Part shown: positions 21,639 to 33,335 of the stretch, in pieces
Position numbering within the stretch: the stretch's first letter is position 1
Layout: the number at the start of each line of letters is the position of its first letter
Assembly (NCBI GenBank): GCA_030272155.1
Contig: CP126192.1
Span: 8,590,501 to 8,654,500 of the forward strand
Reading direction: 5' to 3'
Source of the DNA: Tetradesmus obliquus
Lineage: Eukaryota; Chlorophyta; Chlorophyceae; Sphaeropleales; Scenedesmaceae
Length of the DNA stretch: 64,000 nt
The notes under the pieces: model-generated
The model's database searches: none
Told to the model about the DNA's origin: nothing
What the model saw: only the letters and a program-made list of their open reading frames with translations
Made by a program: the position numbers and the translations under genes

Positions 21639-24294
21639 CTACACCGGCACCGCCTCCAGCACAAAGAACAAACTCTTGGTGGGCAGCAGCCGGCTCATCC
21701 TGAAGCCCGAGGCAGCCAGCAGCTGCTCAAACTGCGCCTCGCTGCGCTCGCGCGCGTCGCCGTACTGCACCATCATGTGCACATCGCCCGTGGCGCGCGG
21801 CGTGTGCGTGTTGCGCATCAGCTTGCTGGCCAGCACGGACTCCACGATGACCAGCTTGCAGCCCGTGAAGCTGCCAATGGCGGCGCGCACCTGCACATAC
21901 AGAGCAGCACAAGCAGCAGGAAAGGAAGCAGCAAGGCAGGGGTCAGCAGCATGCACTCAGGTCACCAGTTTGCTGGCCAGGCATGACTCTAGGATGAGCA
22001 GCCGACAGTTGGTGACACTGCAGATAGCTGCGTGCACCTGCAGCACAGGCAGCAGCAAGGGCAGCAGTGAGCAGCATGCAGTCAGAGGTCATCAGCTTGC
22101 TGGCCAGCACGGACTCTACGATGACCAGCTTGCAGCCGGTGAAGCTGCCAATGGCTGCCCGTACCTGCAGCACAGGTGATCCCACAGAAGTTGAGACGGC
22201 AGGCAGCCAGTGTGTCACAGCCAAGAAAATCAACATACAATGCATTTAGCTTGCTGGCCAGCACGGACTCCACAATGACCAGTTTGCAGCCCGTGAAGCC
22301 GCCAATGGCGGCGCGCACCTGCACAGAGCCGCAGGAACAGGGGCAGCAGGCAGCATGCAAAGGTGCATGCAACAGCCTTCATAACCGTCATTCCGAAGGG
22401 TCCACTGCCCGGCTGGCTGCCCATTCCCTGGGAAGAACAAGAACAGATGAAGGACCAGGCGCAAACCATGCCGCTCGCACCAGCCACGCGCACAAAAGCT
22501 CGAAGATGGTGCCAGGACCCACATGTAACTATCCTCTCTCAAAAGCAAGACGCAGCCAAGCCCACCTGCATGAGCCTGAAATAAATCCAGACGGTGCCAG
22601 GATCCACGTGTAACTATTTTCTCTCTAGAAAGCAAGACACAGCCAAGCCCACCTGCTTGAGCCTGAACAGAAATATAAGATGCCTGAAAGAAAATCAAAA
22701 ATGGTGCCAGGACCCACATGTACCTATGCTCTCTCAAAAGGCAAGACGCAGCCAAGCCCACCTGCTCGAGCCTGAAAAAAATATAAGATGCCTGAAAGAA
22801 AATCAAAGATAGTGCCAGGACCCACATGTAACTATCCTCTCTCAAAAGGCAAGGCACGGCCAAGCCCACCTGCTTGAGGATCTTCACACTGTCTGCGTCG
22901 CCGTCCAGTTGTGCAGGATCTGGCGCATCGTGAACACCTCGCTGTCTATGTCACAACCAGATGTCAAGCGCGCAACACGCTCAACTCGGCGATGTGCTTG
23001 CAAACTGTCACACAAACTATCTGGCAGAAACCACGCATTCACCAGCCAGCCAGCAGCAGCAGCAGCAGCCCATGCACGTGCGCATGCAGCAGGTAGAGCT
23101 AAACTCACCTGCTTGAGTATCTTCACACTGTCTGCGTCGCTCCAGTCGTGCAGGATCTGGCGCATTGTGAACACCTCGCTGTTGCTGGCAGCAGCGGGCA
23201 CCTTGCCGGGCTCAAAGAAGCTGCCGCTGCTGAAAGACATGCGCCGCAGCAGCGGCTTGCGCTGCGAGGACCACGCCTGCAATGCGGAAACGCAGATGGA
23301 AACCGTTTGTGTGACTGGCTGCCGCATCACTAGTGCTGTGGATTGCATTTCAGGCAAGGCATGCGCGGCAGCAGCGGCTTGCGCTGCGAGAACCAGGCCG
23401 GCAACGGCAGGTGGAAAGGCAAAAGGATGTGTGTATGACTGGCTGCCGCACTGGTAGATGTGCATATCAGGCAAGCGGCTGTGAGGACCAGGCCACACAC
23501 ATCAGCTGAAACCCACGCGCAGGCACCTGCTTTGCTTCCTTGACCACGTGTGGCAGGTCGAACAGCTGCCCCTTCAGCTGCGGGCACTGCGCCAGCGCTG
23601 CTGCTGCGAACGCGCCCAGGCCGCCTCCCACATCCACGATACGCGAGAACTGGCCGAAGTTGTACGCGCTGAAAACTGACTCGATGGGGCACAGGTTGTT
23701 GAAGTCGGTCATGGCCCTGGGCAGGGAGGTGGCAGTAGCAGCGTGAGTGAATAAGTGGTAAGAGGTCTGCAGCTCCTGGGTGTATGCAGGCTGGAGAGGG
23801 TGTGTGAGACCAGGGGCAGCGCGACGGCGTGCTGCATCAGTGTGTGGTGGCTGCCTGCTGCTGCACCCCATGCGCCCTGCCACCACACTGCCTGCTGCTG
23901 CAGCCCAGGCACACTGCCGCCACACCGCATTGCCTGCTGCTGCACTGTCACACCGCATTGCCTGCTGCTGCACTGTCACCCCACACTGCCTGCTGCTGCA
24001 CTTCCAAACCACCGCCACCCCGGTGCCAGCTGCCGCCCCTCACTTGTTGAAGCGTGTGTACAGCTCCGGCTGCTGCTGCATGTGCTCCCAGTGGCTCAGC
24101 CCCTTGGCGTACAGCTTGTAGGGAGTCTGCCCGCTGCGCACGCCCTCCGTGAGGTAGGCAAAGGCGGGGAAGTGGTCACCAAACAGGCCCACCTGCAGTG
24201 CAGGCAGCAGCAGCAGCAGCAGCAGCAGTCGTATGCACTCCGTGAGGTAGGCAAAGGCGGGGGAGTGGTCTCCAAACAGGCCACCTGCAATGCA

Positions 24295-24333
<39 letters not shown>

Positions 24334-26081
24334 TATCACATGCCCTCCGTGACGCGATCACGTGCTCCCTGAGCATCTACCCCAGCAGCCGCCAGCCAGC
24401 CACCTCTCGCTCACTATGCAGCAGCAGCTGCTGCGCATCCTGCCAGCAAACGACCCAAGCACCAGCCGGCCTGCTGCAGCACGACGCGCTTAAAAACTCT
24501 GACAGAAGCATCAAAAGTGCGCTGCCATGGTAGAGTAAGAAAGAACAGCTGCCGAGAAGCTCACCAATTCCTTTCCACCGTTGGGGTGGCTGCCGCGCAG
24601 CAGCTGCTGAGCACTCAACCCGCCAGCCAACCCCCTGCCCCTCCCGATGCTACAGCTTCTGCTTGCAAAACAAGGTCGCTGCCGCTCACCATGTGCTTCA
24701 CGCTGTTGGGGTGGCTCTCGCACAGCACCGCAGACAGCTGCGTCAGGTGGTACAGCTTCGCCGCGTCATCCCCCGTCATGCTGACCAGCTTCAGCCGCTC
24801 AGCCACTGCCAGCACGCGCTCCAGGTAGTCCCTGTGACAGGACAACATTATACAGTCAGTGCACACTCACGCACCTCCAAAGTTTGGAGTCCAAACAATG
24901 CTGGACTAGGAGAGCCCCGCCCATACTCTGCTGAAGCTGCGAGTGGGATGCCATGCAGGCAAACCTGTCTGCTAGCATAGCACCATGCGATTGACATACC
25001 TGTGCACGCCCAGCTGCTGCGCCAGCTGCTGCCCGGTCTTTGGCCCTGCCTCAAGTGCCTCTGGCACACCCAGCTCATTGACTGTGATGATGACCTGGCA
25101 TGACGGCAAGGCACGGCAGGGCAGGCGTTTAGGAAGCAGGGGGTTGCTGTGCTACTCGCTTCAGCAGCAGCAGCCGCTGCAGCAGCAGCCGCTGCAGCAG
25201 CAGCTGCTGCTGCTTCGGAGCAGTTGACAGCAGTCATCCTCGAGCTGGTGACATTGACTAGCTCGCTGCGTTGAGCCGGCTGCTGCATCTGCCGCTGCTG
25301 CTGCTGTGACCGCTGGGAGACAATCAGCGCTGCTGGATGGGTGTTGCAGTTGTAGTGAGTGCTAGTCGAGTGCTCATGTGCTGCAGCGGCCGGCCAGCAG
25401 GTGCCGTGCCTACGCTGCTGCCGATGGCTTGAAACAATGGACAAGCACGAGGCGGATACAGGCTTGTCACCAGCAGCTGCTTCTATGCTGTTGCCAACAT
25501 CGCTATTGTTTGCGCCGTCACAACATTGCGTGTGTGTAACACAGCTTGACTTGAGTCTTTTGTGTGTTTCCTGCAATGCGTGGCTGGTTGCAGGCAATGT
25601 CTCCAAACAACTACATGCTGCCAGCTGAGCCAATTGATGTGTCTGCTGCCCCGCCAGCATGTGACACTCTGCAAGAATCTTCTTCTTTTCACCTGGCTCC
25701 TGAAGAACGCTGAGGCCATGTCGCACACCCTCTGCAGGTGCAAGCGCAGCCATGTCGGATCAGCAGGTGTGCCAGGTGGCAGGCAGTACAGTGCAGCAGT
25801 ACTGCAGCTGCAGCATCATCACCCACCTGTGGTGCTGGCAGCACATAGTTGCCGAGCAGCTCCTGGACGCGATACCAAAAGGCTCCGATATGCCAGAATA
25901 TCCAGGGAGCTTTCTGGCTATCGTTCCAGTCCTGCCAGTATGCGCTTTTGGGCCTGTTTATGATGAGCATGGGCGAGCACAGCAATGCCAGCCCAGCTGC
26001 CAGAAGCAGCGTGAAGCCTATATAAGCACCACCAGCAACGACTGCCCATTGCGGCAGAGCGATCATGGCCTGCGTGGCCAT
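21639..26081 (-). CDS. COMT/ASMT-like O-methyltransferase with N-terminal membrane segment
   Basis: Eight exons join exactly in phase on the minus strand: 26081-25827, 25731-25693, 25094-25000, 24831-24690, 24192-24044, 23716-23527, 23276-23109 and 21890-21639, giving 429 residues. Residues 13-40 form a hydrophobic membrane segment unusual for the family. The N-terminal winged-helix part follows (NELGVPEALEAG, SAVLCESHPNSVKHM). The Rossmann domain has the SAM motif VDVGGGLG near 254-261 and FDLPHVV near 279. H333 in LHDWSD fits the catalytic His of plant type O-methyltransferases. The C-terminus (LVIVESVL, FEQLLAASGF) completes the fold. It should transfer methyl from SAM to a small phenolic or indolic hydroxyl; the substrate is unknown. 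Introns hold many exon-edge copies. Confidence 0.9.
21955..22330 (-). repeat. Three extra copies of exon 8 start (acceptor edge) in OMT intron 7
   Basis: Copies of the first 70-85 bases of exon 8, with the preceding CAG acceptor, lie at about 21958-22038 (diverged), 22083-22165 and 22247-22320. They encode variants of GSFTGCKLVIVESVL. The two closest are nearly identical to the true exon edge at 21818-21890. Confidence 0.9.
22500..22965 (-). repeat. Tandem copies of exon 7 end (donor edge) in OMT intron 7
   Basis: The word GCCAAGCCCACCTGC(T/A)TGAG, which reads as the exon 7 end plus GTGGGC donor on the minus strand, recurs near 22555, 22645, 22753 and 22861. The unit is 90-108 bases with the same GGTGCCAGGA(C/T)CCAC start. 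The last copy also repeats about 60 bases of exon 7 itself (compare 23109-23180). Confidence 0.88.
23280..23500 (-). repeat. Copies of exon 7 start and flanking intron in OMT intron 6
   Basis: CGCAGCAGCGGCTTGCGCTGCGAG at the exon 7 start (23244-23268) recurs in altered form near 23367-23390. TGTGTGACTGGCTGCCGCA occurs at 23309 and again near 23433. Confidence 0.75.
23845..24005. repeat. Short tandem repeat CACACTGCCTGCTGCTGCA
   Basis: Units built on (CA)CTGCCTGCTGCTGCA or GCATTGCCTGCTGCTGCA recur about five times between 23846 and 24002, at roughly 30-50 base spacing, in OMT intron 5. Confidence 0.75.
24193..24360 (-). repeat. Copies of exon 5 start in OMT intron 4
   Basis: CTCCGTGAGGTAGGCAAAGG with the downstream TGGTC.CCAAACAGGCC segment of exon 5 (24147-24192) recurs at 24238-24290, again next to a CTGCA.TGCAGGC acceptor. 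A third fragment starts at 24341. CAG runs separate the copies. A diverged copy of the exon 4 end lies at 24555-24600. Confidence 0.82.
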
Positions 26082-26462
26082 CTCTGGCTGCGTTCCTAAG
26101 TTCGTTGAGCAATCACTTGGTATCCCCAGCGCCAGCCAGCAAGAAGTCCACAATTACAAATCAATGTTTTTTACTTAGAGTTTCTTCATTCAAATGCAGC
26201 ACCATGCCCTCTCAGAGAGCATCTAGCAGGTGCAATTCCAACCCTACCGAGTAACGGACTGTTGCTACAGCCGAAAGTATCGATGCCTGGGCACCTGTGT
26301 GCATTCTCTTTTTGAATACCGTTTAGAATATGTTGATTCGGCATCTGCTGCTGTGGATCATGCTTGTCCGCTGCGCCAGACCGACGACAGCACACATGAG
26401 CTTGCCAGCCTTGGCGAAGCAGCCATCGTGCCTTTCAGCTTGACTCATCGACGCAAGCTAAT
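26082..26462. other. Divergent intergenic region
   Basis: About 380 bases separate the starts of the O-methyltransferase (-) and the large Ala/Gln-rich gene (+), so this probably holds both promoters. No specific element is recognised. Confidence 0.45.
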
Positions 26463-29400
26463 ATGCCGCCCGGGTTCTTTGCTCGCAGCTTTGACAGGAA
26501 GCCATCTCCTGCTGCTGAGCGGGAGCAGGAGGCACAGGATGACACAAAGCACGCAGCAGATCAGCAACGGCAGCGCGCAGGCGCACTAGTCAGTTCTAGG
26601 AAAGATGTCAAACTTGAGTGGGAGGAGACGTGGGAGGAGACGCCAGTTGCTGTGGACACACCACCACCAGCAGCTGCTGCTGTTCTCGCACCCCTAGCAG
26701 CAGAGCAGCGCCAGGTCCAAACCCAATTGGCAGCACCAGTAGCAGCCAGGTCACAAGTTCACAACAAGAAGAAGTCTGCTTTCAAGCAGCTGTTTGCCAA
26801 ATGTAAGCTGCGACAGCTTCTGTGTGTTACCTTGGATTCGGAGCACCATGCGATAGAACCTGCTTGTGCTGGGGCCAGCGGGCCGCATGCGTGGTGTATG
26901 CATGCGTGCATGCACTTTCATGCATTGAAAGAACTTTGCAAAGGCGGTCGTGGCTGTTGCCGAAAGCACTGGTAATAAACATAATGAACATGACATGGTT
27001 GGCTCACATGCTGCACATGTGCTGCAGGGAAGCAGCAGCTGGGGCACAATGGGCACCATCACGACCACGCAGCAGCAGCAGCCCCAGCAGCAGCACACAG
27101 CAACCAGCAGCAGCAGCACCACCTGCTGCAGCTTCCGCCTCACCATGCCCCAGCAGTAGGCGGGACAGCAGCACCTCACCGGCCGCCAGCCACATCACAT
27201 GCTGCTGCTAGGCACCACGCCCTGCCTGGGCCACCACACGGCGCACACATGCCAACAGCAGCAGCAGCACCAGGCGCTGCTGTTCGCCCACTGTCTGCCA
27301 CGAAGCAGCTGCAGCAGCAGCCGTCACTGGAGTCCCAGATCGAGCAGCTGATTGCAGTGCAGCCCTTCAAGCCTGCAGCAGCCTCACAGCAGCTGCCTTG
27401 GACTGCCCCTGCTGCTGCTGCTGCTGCTGCTGCTGTGGCTTCCCCACGCCCAGCAGCAGCAGCAGCAAATGCTGCTGCGCTGCGCACCAGGGTGATTCCA
27501 CCTGTGCTCCCCCCAGCAGCTGCTGCCGGCATGCAGGGACCAGCACCAGCAGTGACACAGCACCAGCAGCATAATAACCACCACTACCAGTCTCCTGCGA
27601 CAGCAGCGCACCCATCACCACGTGCACCTGCTAACACACCATCACAGGCGGCAGCACCAGCTGCGGCAGCAGCAGCAGCAGCTGCTGCAGCTGGTCAAGG
27701 TGACAGCCCCAGCGCCAGCCCAAGCAGCAGCAGCAGTGTTGGCCACAGCAGTGCCATCAGCAGCGGCGTGTATGTGCTGCCATCTGCCAGCAGCAAGGGG
27801 CAGCAATCATCGCCTGACGAGGAAAGCAGCGATGCTGCTGCTGCTGCTGCTGCTGCTGCAGCTAGGCCTGTTGCTTACACAACACCACCATCAGAAGCAG
27901 CAAACACACACGAGCAACCAGCAGAAGTAGAGCGGGGCCTGGCTGCACAACAGCGCAGCCGCAGCAGCACCCCAACAGCTAGCCACAGCCCCTCCCCTCA
28001 ACCTCACCGCACTGCAGCAGCTGCACCTGCAGCGCCACTTCAGAACATCACAGCAGCAGCAACAGCACTTCAAGGCGCTTATGACACCACAGCAGCAGCA
28101 GCAGCAGCAGGCGAGGCGCAGGTGGCGGGCTGGCTGCAGCGCTGCGGCGTGCTGCAGGGGAAGCTGGCCGGTGGGCTGATGGCGGCTGACGGCAAGCTGC
28201 AGGCACTGACGGCACGCAACCAGCTGGTGCAAGGGATCCTTGTCAGCCTGCCGGCGCAGCAGCAGCAGGGCCGCAGCAACGCCAAGCACGTGCACCTTGT
28301 GTAAGTAGGCGGGGTTGATGCGGCAGCAGCAGTGGTTTTGCTGTGTGAACGTTTTTGCAAGTGCTCTGCATGCAAAAATGCGCGAGTTGAGGGGCTGTTT
28401 ACTGCGTCTGCTTTGTTGGCACGCAACCAGCTGGTGCAGGGCATCCTTGTCAGCCGGCCGGCGCAGCAGCAGCAGGGCCGCAGCAACGCCAAGCACGTGC
28501 ACCTTGTGTAAGTAGGCGGGGTTGATGCGGCAGCAGCAGTGGTTTTGCTGTGTGAACGTTTTTGCAAGTGCTCTGCATGCAAAAATGCGCAAGTTGAGGG
28601 GCTGTTTACTGCGTCTGCTTTGTTGGCACGCAACCAGCTGGTGCAGGGCATCCTTGTCAGCCGGCCGGCGCAGCAGCAGCAGGGCCGCAGCAGCGCCAAG
28701 CACGTGCACCTAGCGTAAGTAGGCGGTGTTGATGCGGCAGCAGCAGTGGTTTTGCTGTGTAAACATTTTTGCAAGTGCTCTGCATGCAAAAATGCGCGAG
28801 TCGAGGGGCTGTTTAGTGCGTCTGCTTTGTTGGCGCGCAACCAGCTGGTGCAGGGGATCCTTGTCAGCCTGCCGGCGCAGCAGCAGCAGGCCGCAGCAGC
28901 GCCAAGCACGTGCACCTAGTGTGAGTGGGCAGGGGGTTGGGCATGGGTGGGGCACACAGGAGGATCGTGTGCTTTAGAAAACTCATTTTTTTGTTGATAG
29001 GACTGCTGCACATGCAGGGGTGTGGCCAATTGAGGGGAAGGCAGTTTCCATGGCATGACATGTCCTGCCTTTCACCTTCAGCACGCCATATCTTCCGGAC
29101 AGCAGAAATGTCCAAGCCTCATGCAGCTGGCACCTCATGTGGCTGGCTGCACAGCTGATTACACGTCGCCGTTGCTGCTGCTGCTGCCAGCTTATGAAGT
29201 GCTGTGTGGTTCTGGTGCATGAAACCAGCATGCCAGGTGCAATCATCTACCGTACACCATCCCCATATTGTGCCGCGTGTTGTGCAGGCCCAAGCTGCAG
29301 GCGGAGCATGCGCGCATCGCCGCCTCTGTGGGCGCTGGTGCATCAATACACTATGTCAGCTTCAACTATTTGCTTCACCACTCATAGCTGTTGACAATCA

Positions 29401-30777
29401 ACATCTCAATTGTTGCCGCATGCTGTGTGCAGGCCCAAGCTGCAGGCGGAGCGTACGCGCATCGCTGCAGAGTCAGCGGCGCTGCGGCAGCGGCTGCAGC
29501 TGCTGGCGGTGGCCATCAACCGCCTTGCGGCGGCGCGGCAGTACCTGGGCACGGCTGCTGGCGCGGCCATGGAGGCAGGCGACAGGTGAGCTGGATGCGC
29601 TGCCATAATTGTGCAGCAGCTGAACTGTTGATGGGTCTCTGCTGGCTGTTTTAATTTATTTCATAATGATTTATTGTTTCTGTGCTTTGATTGTGCTCGC
29701 GGCTGTCTAGCCATGCCTTTGAGGCTTGGGGTAAGGGGGGGGGGGTGCTGCTGGCGACAGCGCGGCAGTACCTGGGCACGGCTGCTGGCGCGGCCATGGA
29801 GGCAGGCGACAGGTGAGCGTGCTGGATCGATGAATACTTTTTACTTTGCTCACCTTTCTTGGGTTGCTGCCTAGGCACGGCTGCTGGGGCGGCCATGGCA
29901 GCGGGCGACAGGTGGGCCTGCTGGATGTGTTGTCTTACGTTGCTCTCAAATTCAACAGCTTGCTACTTAGGCACTTCTTGGTGTTGCTACCTAGGCGCGC
30001 ATCTGCTGGCGTGGCTATGGAGGCGGGCAACAGGTGGTCCTGCAGCCACGCTACCTGCGCGGCAGTCGGGCACTTACTGTGCTTTGCATCAAGGCTGCAC
30101 TGCTGCTGCTGCTGCTGCTTTGAAATGCGTCCGCAGGGTTGCCATTTTGCAGCTGGTGCTGGCTGATGTTGCTGAGCGGCTAGGCATCTGGGACTGGCCT
30201 CACTGCCGCTGCTGCTGCTGCTGCTATTGCCGTTGTGTATGCGTCCACAGGTTGCTATCCTGCAGTTGGTGTTGTCTGAGTTTGCTGCTGCCGTCGTTGC
30301 CATGGCCCCACTGCTGCTGCTGCCATGCAGAGTCGCTATCCTGCAGCTGGTGTTGGCTGATGTTGCGGAGCGGCTAGGCATATGGGACTGGGCCGAGCTG
30401 GCAGGGGTGGCGCCCCTGGGGGATGCAGGGCAGCAGATCCGTGACATTGCGGCGGCAGCAGCAGCAGCAGCGGCGGCAGCAGCAACAGCAGAACATGGCG
30501 GAGGTGCAGTGGATGATGCAAGTGGTGCAGCAGCAGCAGCAGGGGGTACAGAGATGCGGCTGCGGCGCCACTCGCAGCCTGCAGTGACAATGGCAGCAGA
30601 CGTGGCAGCAGCTGCAGGGCACGGCCCCAGCAGGGCGCACTCTGCTGCTGCTGGAGGCGGCAGCAGTGCTGCTGCTGCTGCTTCTGCTGCTGCTGCTGCT
30701 GCTGTTGGTGGTGGTCATCACCATGCTGGGCCCATGCTGCATGGCAAGAGCATGGCGGGGCACCCCAGGGACCCCCT

Positions 30778-30811
<34 letters not shown>

Positions 30812-33331
30812 GGTGTGCCTCCGCTGCCACCCCACAGGCAGTTGCCCCCCTACGCACCTTCCGAGCCATCAGCCAGCCATGCCTTCAGCTCATCACAACA
30901 CAACATAACCTCTGCATCAGGTGCAGCTGCAGCTACAGCACGATCACCCGCAGCAGCCGCAGCACCAGCAGCTGCTGGGCTGACTCACAGTGCACTGCAG
31001 CACCACACCAGGCAGCATGGCACAGGCACAGCAGCAACAGCAGCAGCAGCAGCGCCAGCTGCCAGCCGCCACCATCACCCACACCACAGGCCGCCACACC
31101 CTGCTGCTGCTTCTGCAGCTGGTGGTGCCGGTAGGCCACAGATGCCTCCTGAACCACCAGCAGCACATGGACTGCAGCATGCTCACCAGCAGCAGCAGCA
31201 GCAGCAGCAGCACTACCACAGGCACATGCCGCATCAGCCACCGCAGCGCCAAACAGGAGCAGCAGCAGCAGCAGCACCACCAGCACCAGAGGAGCCTGAG
31301 CAGCAGCAGTCCTCTGCTGACATTGCTGCCAGTTGGGCTGCTGCCAGCGGAGGCAAGGTGGCCTCAGATGATGCGCTGCTCCTGCAATACCTTGGACTAG
31401 CAGAAGGCAGCAGCAGCAGCAAGCTGGCACAGTCTGGCAGCATGGCTGCAGGGAACACAGCCGCCGGCATGAGCAGCAGCCGCGACAGGGCCCACATGCA
31501 GCAGCAGCAGCAGCGCAGGCCAGAGCGGCCGGGGAGTCGGCAGCAGCAGCAGCAGGGTCCGGCGAGGTATGCAGCAGCTGCTGCTGCTGCTGGTGGTGGA
31601 GGTGGCAGGGCTCAGGACAGCCACCGGTATGCCAGGCAAGCTCACTATGAAGATTTCTACACAGGCCATGAAGTTCAGGGTGATCCAGATGATGAAGATG
31701 ATGATGAAGATGCGGAGCGTGTGAGTGATGATGTGTGGGGTACAGTAACAAGCATCTTCAGCACTGCTGCCAACAACATGGCAGCGCTGCAGGCAGCAGG
31801 GGTGGCTCTCAGCCCCAGCAGCAGCAGCATTAGCTACTTCTCACACCGCCCACCCGGCAGTAGAGCAGCAGCAGCAGCACCCACCACCAGGAGCCATGGC
31901 AGCCACCCACTAATGCAGCAGCAGCAGCAGAGGTCAGGCAGAGCTGCTGCTGCTGGCGCTGGCGCCTCGCGTGAGGCAGCAGCAGTGGGCGAGGCAAGTA
32001 AGGCAAGCCGAGCTGCCATGCTGGCTGACTCCCTGGCGGCTGCTCAGCTGCTGGTGCAGCAGGACGAGAGCAGCAGCAAGGATGCGCTGAGTGCATGCTT
32101 TGGGGTGCTGCAGCAGCTGGCAGCAGATGCAGGGCATGGATCCAGCACTGCTGCTGCTGAGCGGGGTGCTGCTGATGCTGCCAGGCCTGCTGGTAGCGCA
32201 GGCAGCCGACCCAGCAGCAGCAGCAACAGCAGCGGCGGCCGCAGGTTGTCGCCTGGCGCAACAGCTGCACCACCCCATGCTGCAGCAGTAGGGCGCAGCA
32301 GCAGCAGGCAGCTGAAGGATAATGCGGATGATGCAGAGCTGCTGTATACGGATGTGCAGTTCCACTCAGCTGCAGCTGCAGGGGCAGGCACGTCTGCAGC
32401 AGGGCTGTCTTCAGCCGGGGGCTCTGGGGCTGGTGAGGATTTTGAGGCCTGGCAGAGCGCAGAGGAGTCACTGTCTGCAGGGGCCCTCAGCAGCGGCAGC
32501 AATGAATACGCTGCTGCTGCTGGTACTGGGAGAGGGGAGGGGTCAGCCGCAGCAGGGCAGGGGCGAGGTGGTGCGCGGGGTGCTGCTGCTTCTCGGCACG
32601 TGCATAGCCTTGAGAATTTTGATGCTGGCGCAGGTGTTACCGGCTTGCAGCAGCAGCAGCAGCACTTTGGCTTTGAGCAGCAGTATGCCGAGCAGCAGCA
32701 GCAGCAGCGCAGCAGCGGCCAGCAGGGGCAGCAGCAAGCAGCAGACTCTGGTGGCCAGGCCATTGACAGTGCCCCTTGGCGGGCTTGGGGGCCCAGCAGC
32801 AGCAGCAGCACTGCTGCAGCAGCTGCTGGGAGTCACCCTCACACCTCGGGGGGATCCACTGGAGAGAGCATTACTGCTGCAGGTTGGCAGCAGCACTCTC
32901 AACTACGCAACACATCATCAGCTGGACGCAGCGGCATCGGCAGCATGCACAGCAGCAGCAGGCAGCACGAGTCCGCTGCATATGCTCCGGCTCATCGAGG
33001 CCCATCCTCGCTGCCTTACGGGGAGCCAGAAGGAGGCTCAAGCTGGATGCAACATCCAGCACCAGCAGCAGCAGCAGCACATCCAGCAGGCAGCTACAGC
33101 CACAGCCATGCTGTAGAGCGTCAGACCAGCTTTGGCAGCAGCACGGGAGGAGGAGGAGGCTCTGATGCACTGCAGAGCGGCGCCAGCCTGACTGTGCGGG
33201 ACCTGCTGCAGCTGCTGGCCTCTGCGCTGCAGGCCTCAGGCACTGATGAGGATTTAGCGAGCCTGCCAGTGAGCAGCCTATTGCAGCAGCAGCAGCAGCA
33301 GCAGCACTCGCTGCCAGGGCAGCAGCAGTGA
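26463..33331 (+). CDS. Large Ala/Ser/Gln-rich protein with coiled-coil core, unknown function
   Basis: Four exons join in phase: 26463-26802, 27028-28300, 29433-29585 and 30331-33331, about 1588 residues. The N-terminus is MPPGFFARSFDRKP, and SAFKQLFAKW lies at the first junction. A compact helical core spans the end of exon 2 to the start of exon 4 (AGWLQRCGVLQGKL, KLQAERTRIAAESAALRQRL, VAILQLVLADVAERLG). Its heptads suggest a coiled coil. Everything else is low complexity with Ala, Gln, Ser, His and Gly runs plus one acidic stretch (DPDDEDDDEDAE). No enzyme motif, signal peptide or membrane segment is seen. It may be a scaffold or condensate-forming protein, but that is inference from composition. 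Introns 2 and 3 hold multiple copies of the exon edges. Confidence 0.68.
28211..28925 (+). repeat. 209-base tandem array spanning exon 2 donor
   Basis: A unit of about 209 bases starts at 28211 and repeats at about 28420, 28628 and 28836 (last partial). Each unit has the last 90 bases of exon 2, a donor (GTAAGT three times, GTGAGT in the last) and the first part of the intron. Copies are over 95% alike by eye. Confidence 0.93.
29285..30015 (+). repeat. Copies of both edges of exon 3
   Basis: The exon 3 start, GCCCAAGCTGCAGGCGGAGC after a CAG acceptor, occurs at 29289 as well as at the true 29433. The exon 3 end (GGCACGGCTGCTGGCGCGGCCATGG...GACAG|GTGAGC) recurs at 29763-29817, 29874-29915 and, more diverged, 29993-30035, each with a GTGAGC, GTGGGC or GTGGTC donor. 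Confidence 0.88.
30130..30345 (+). repeat. Three copies of exon 4 start
   Basis: GTTGCCATTTTGCAGCTGGT at 30138, GTTGCTATCCTGCAGTTGGT at 30252 and the true exon start near 30332 each follow CAG. All encode VAILQLVL-like peptides. The first copy extends through ERLGIWDW. Confidence 0.88.
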
Positions 33332-33335
33332 TGCT

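Noticed and set aside
28211-28925. CRISPR-like or satellite array
   Set aside because: Units are tandem without unique spacers and contain exon sequence and splice donors; this is an exon-edge duplication in a eukaryotic gene.
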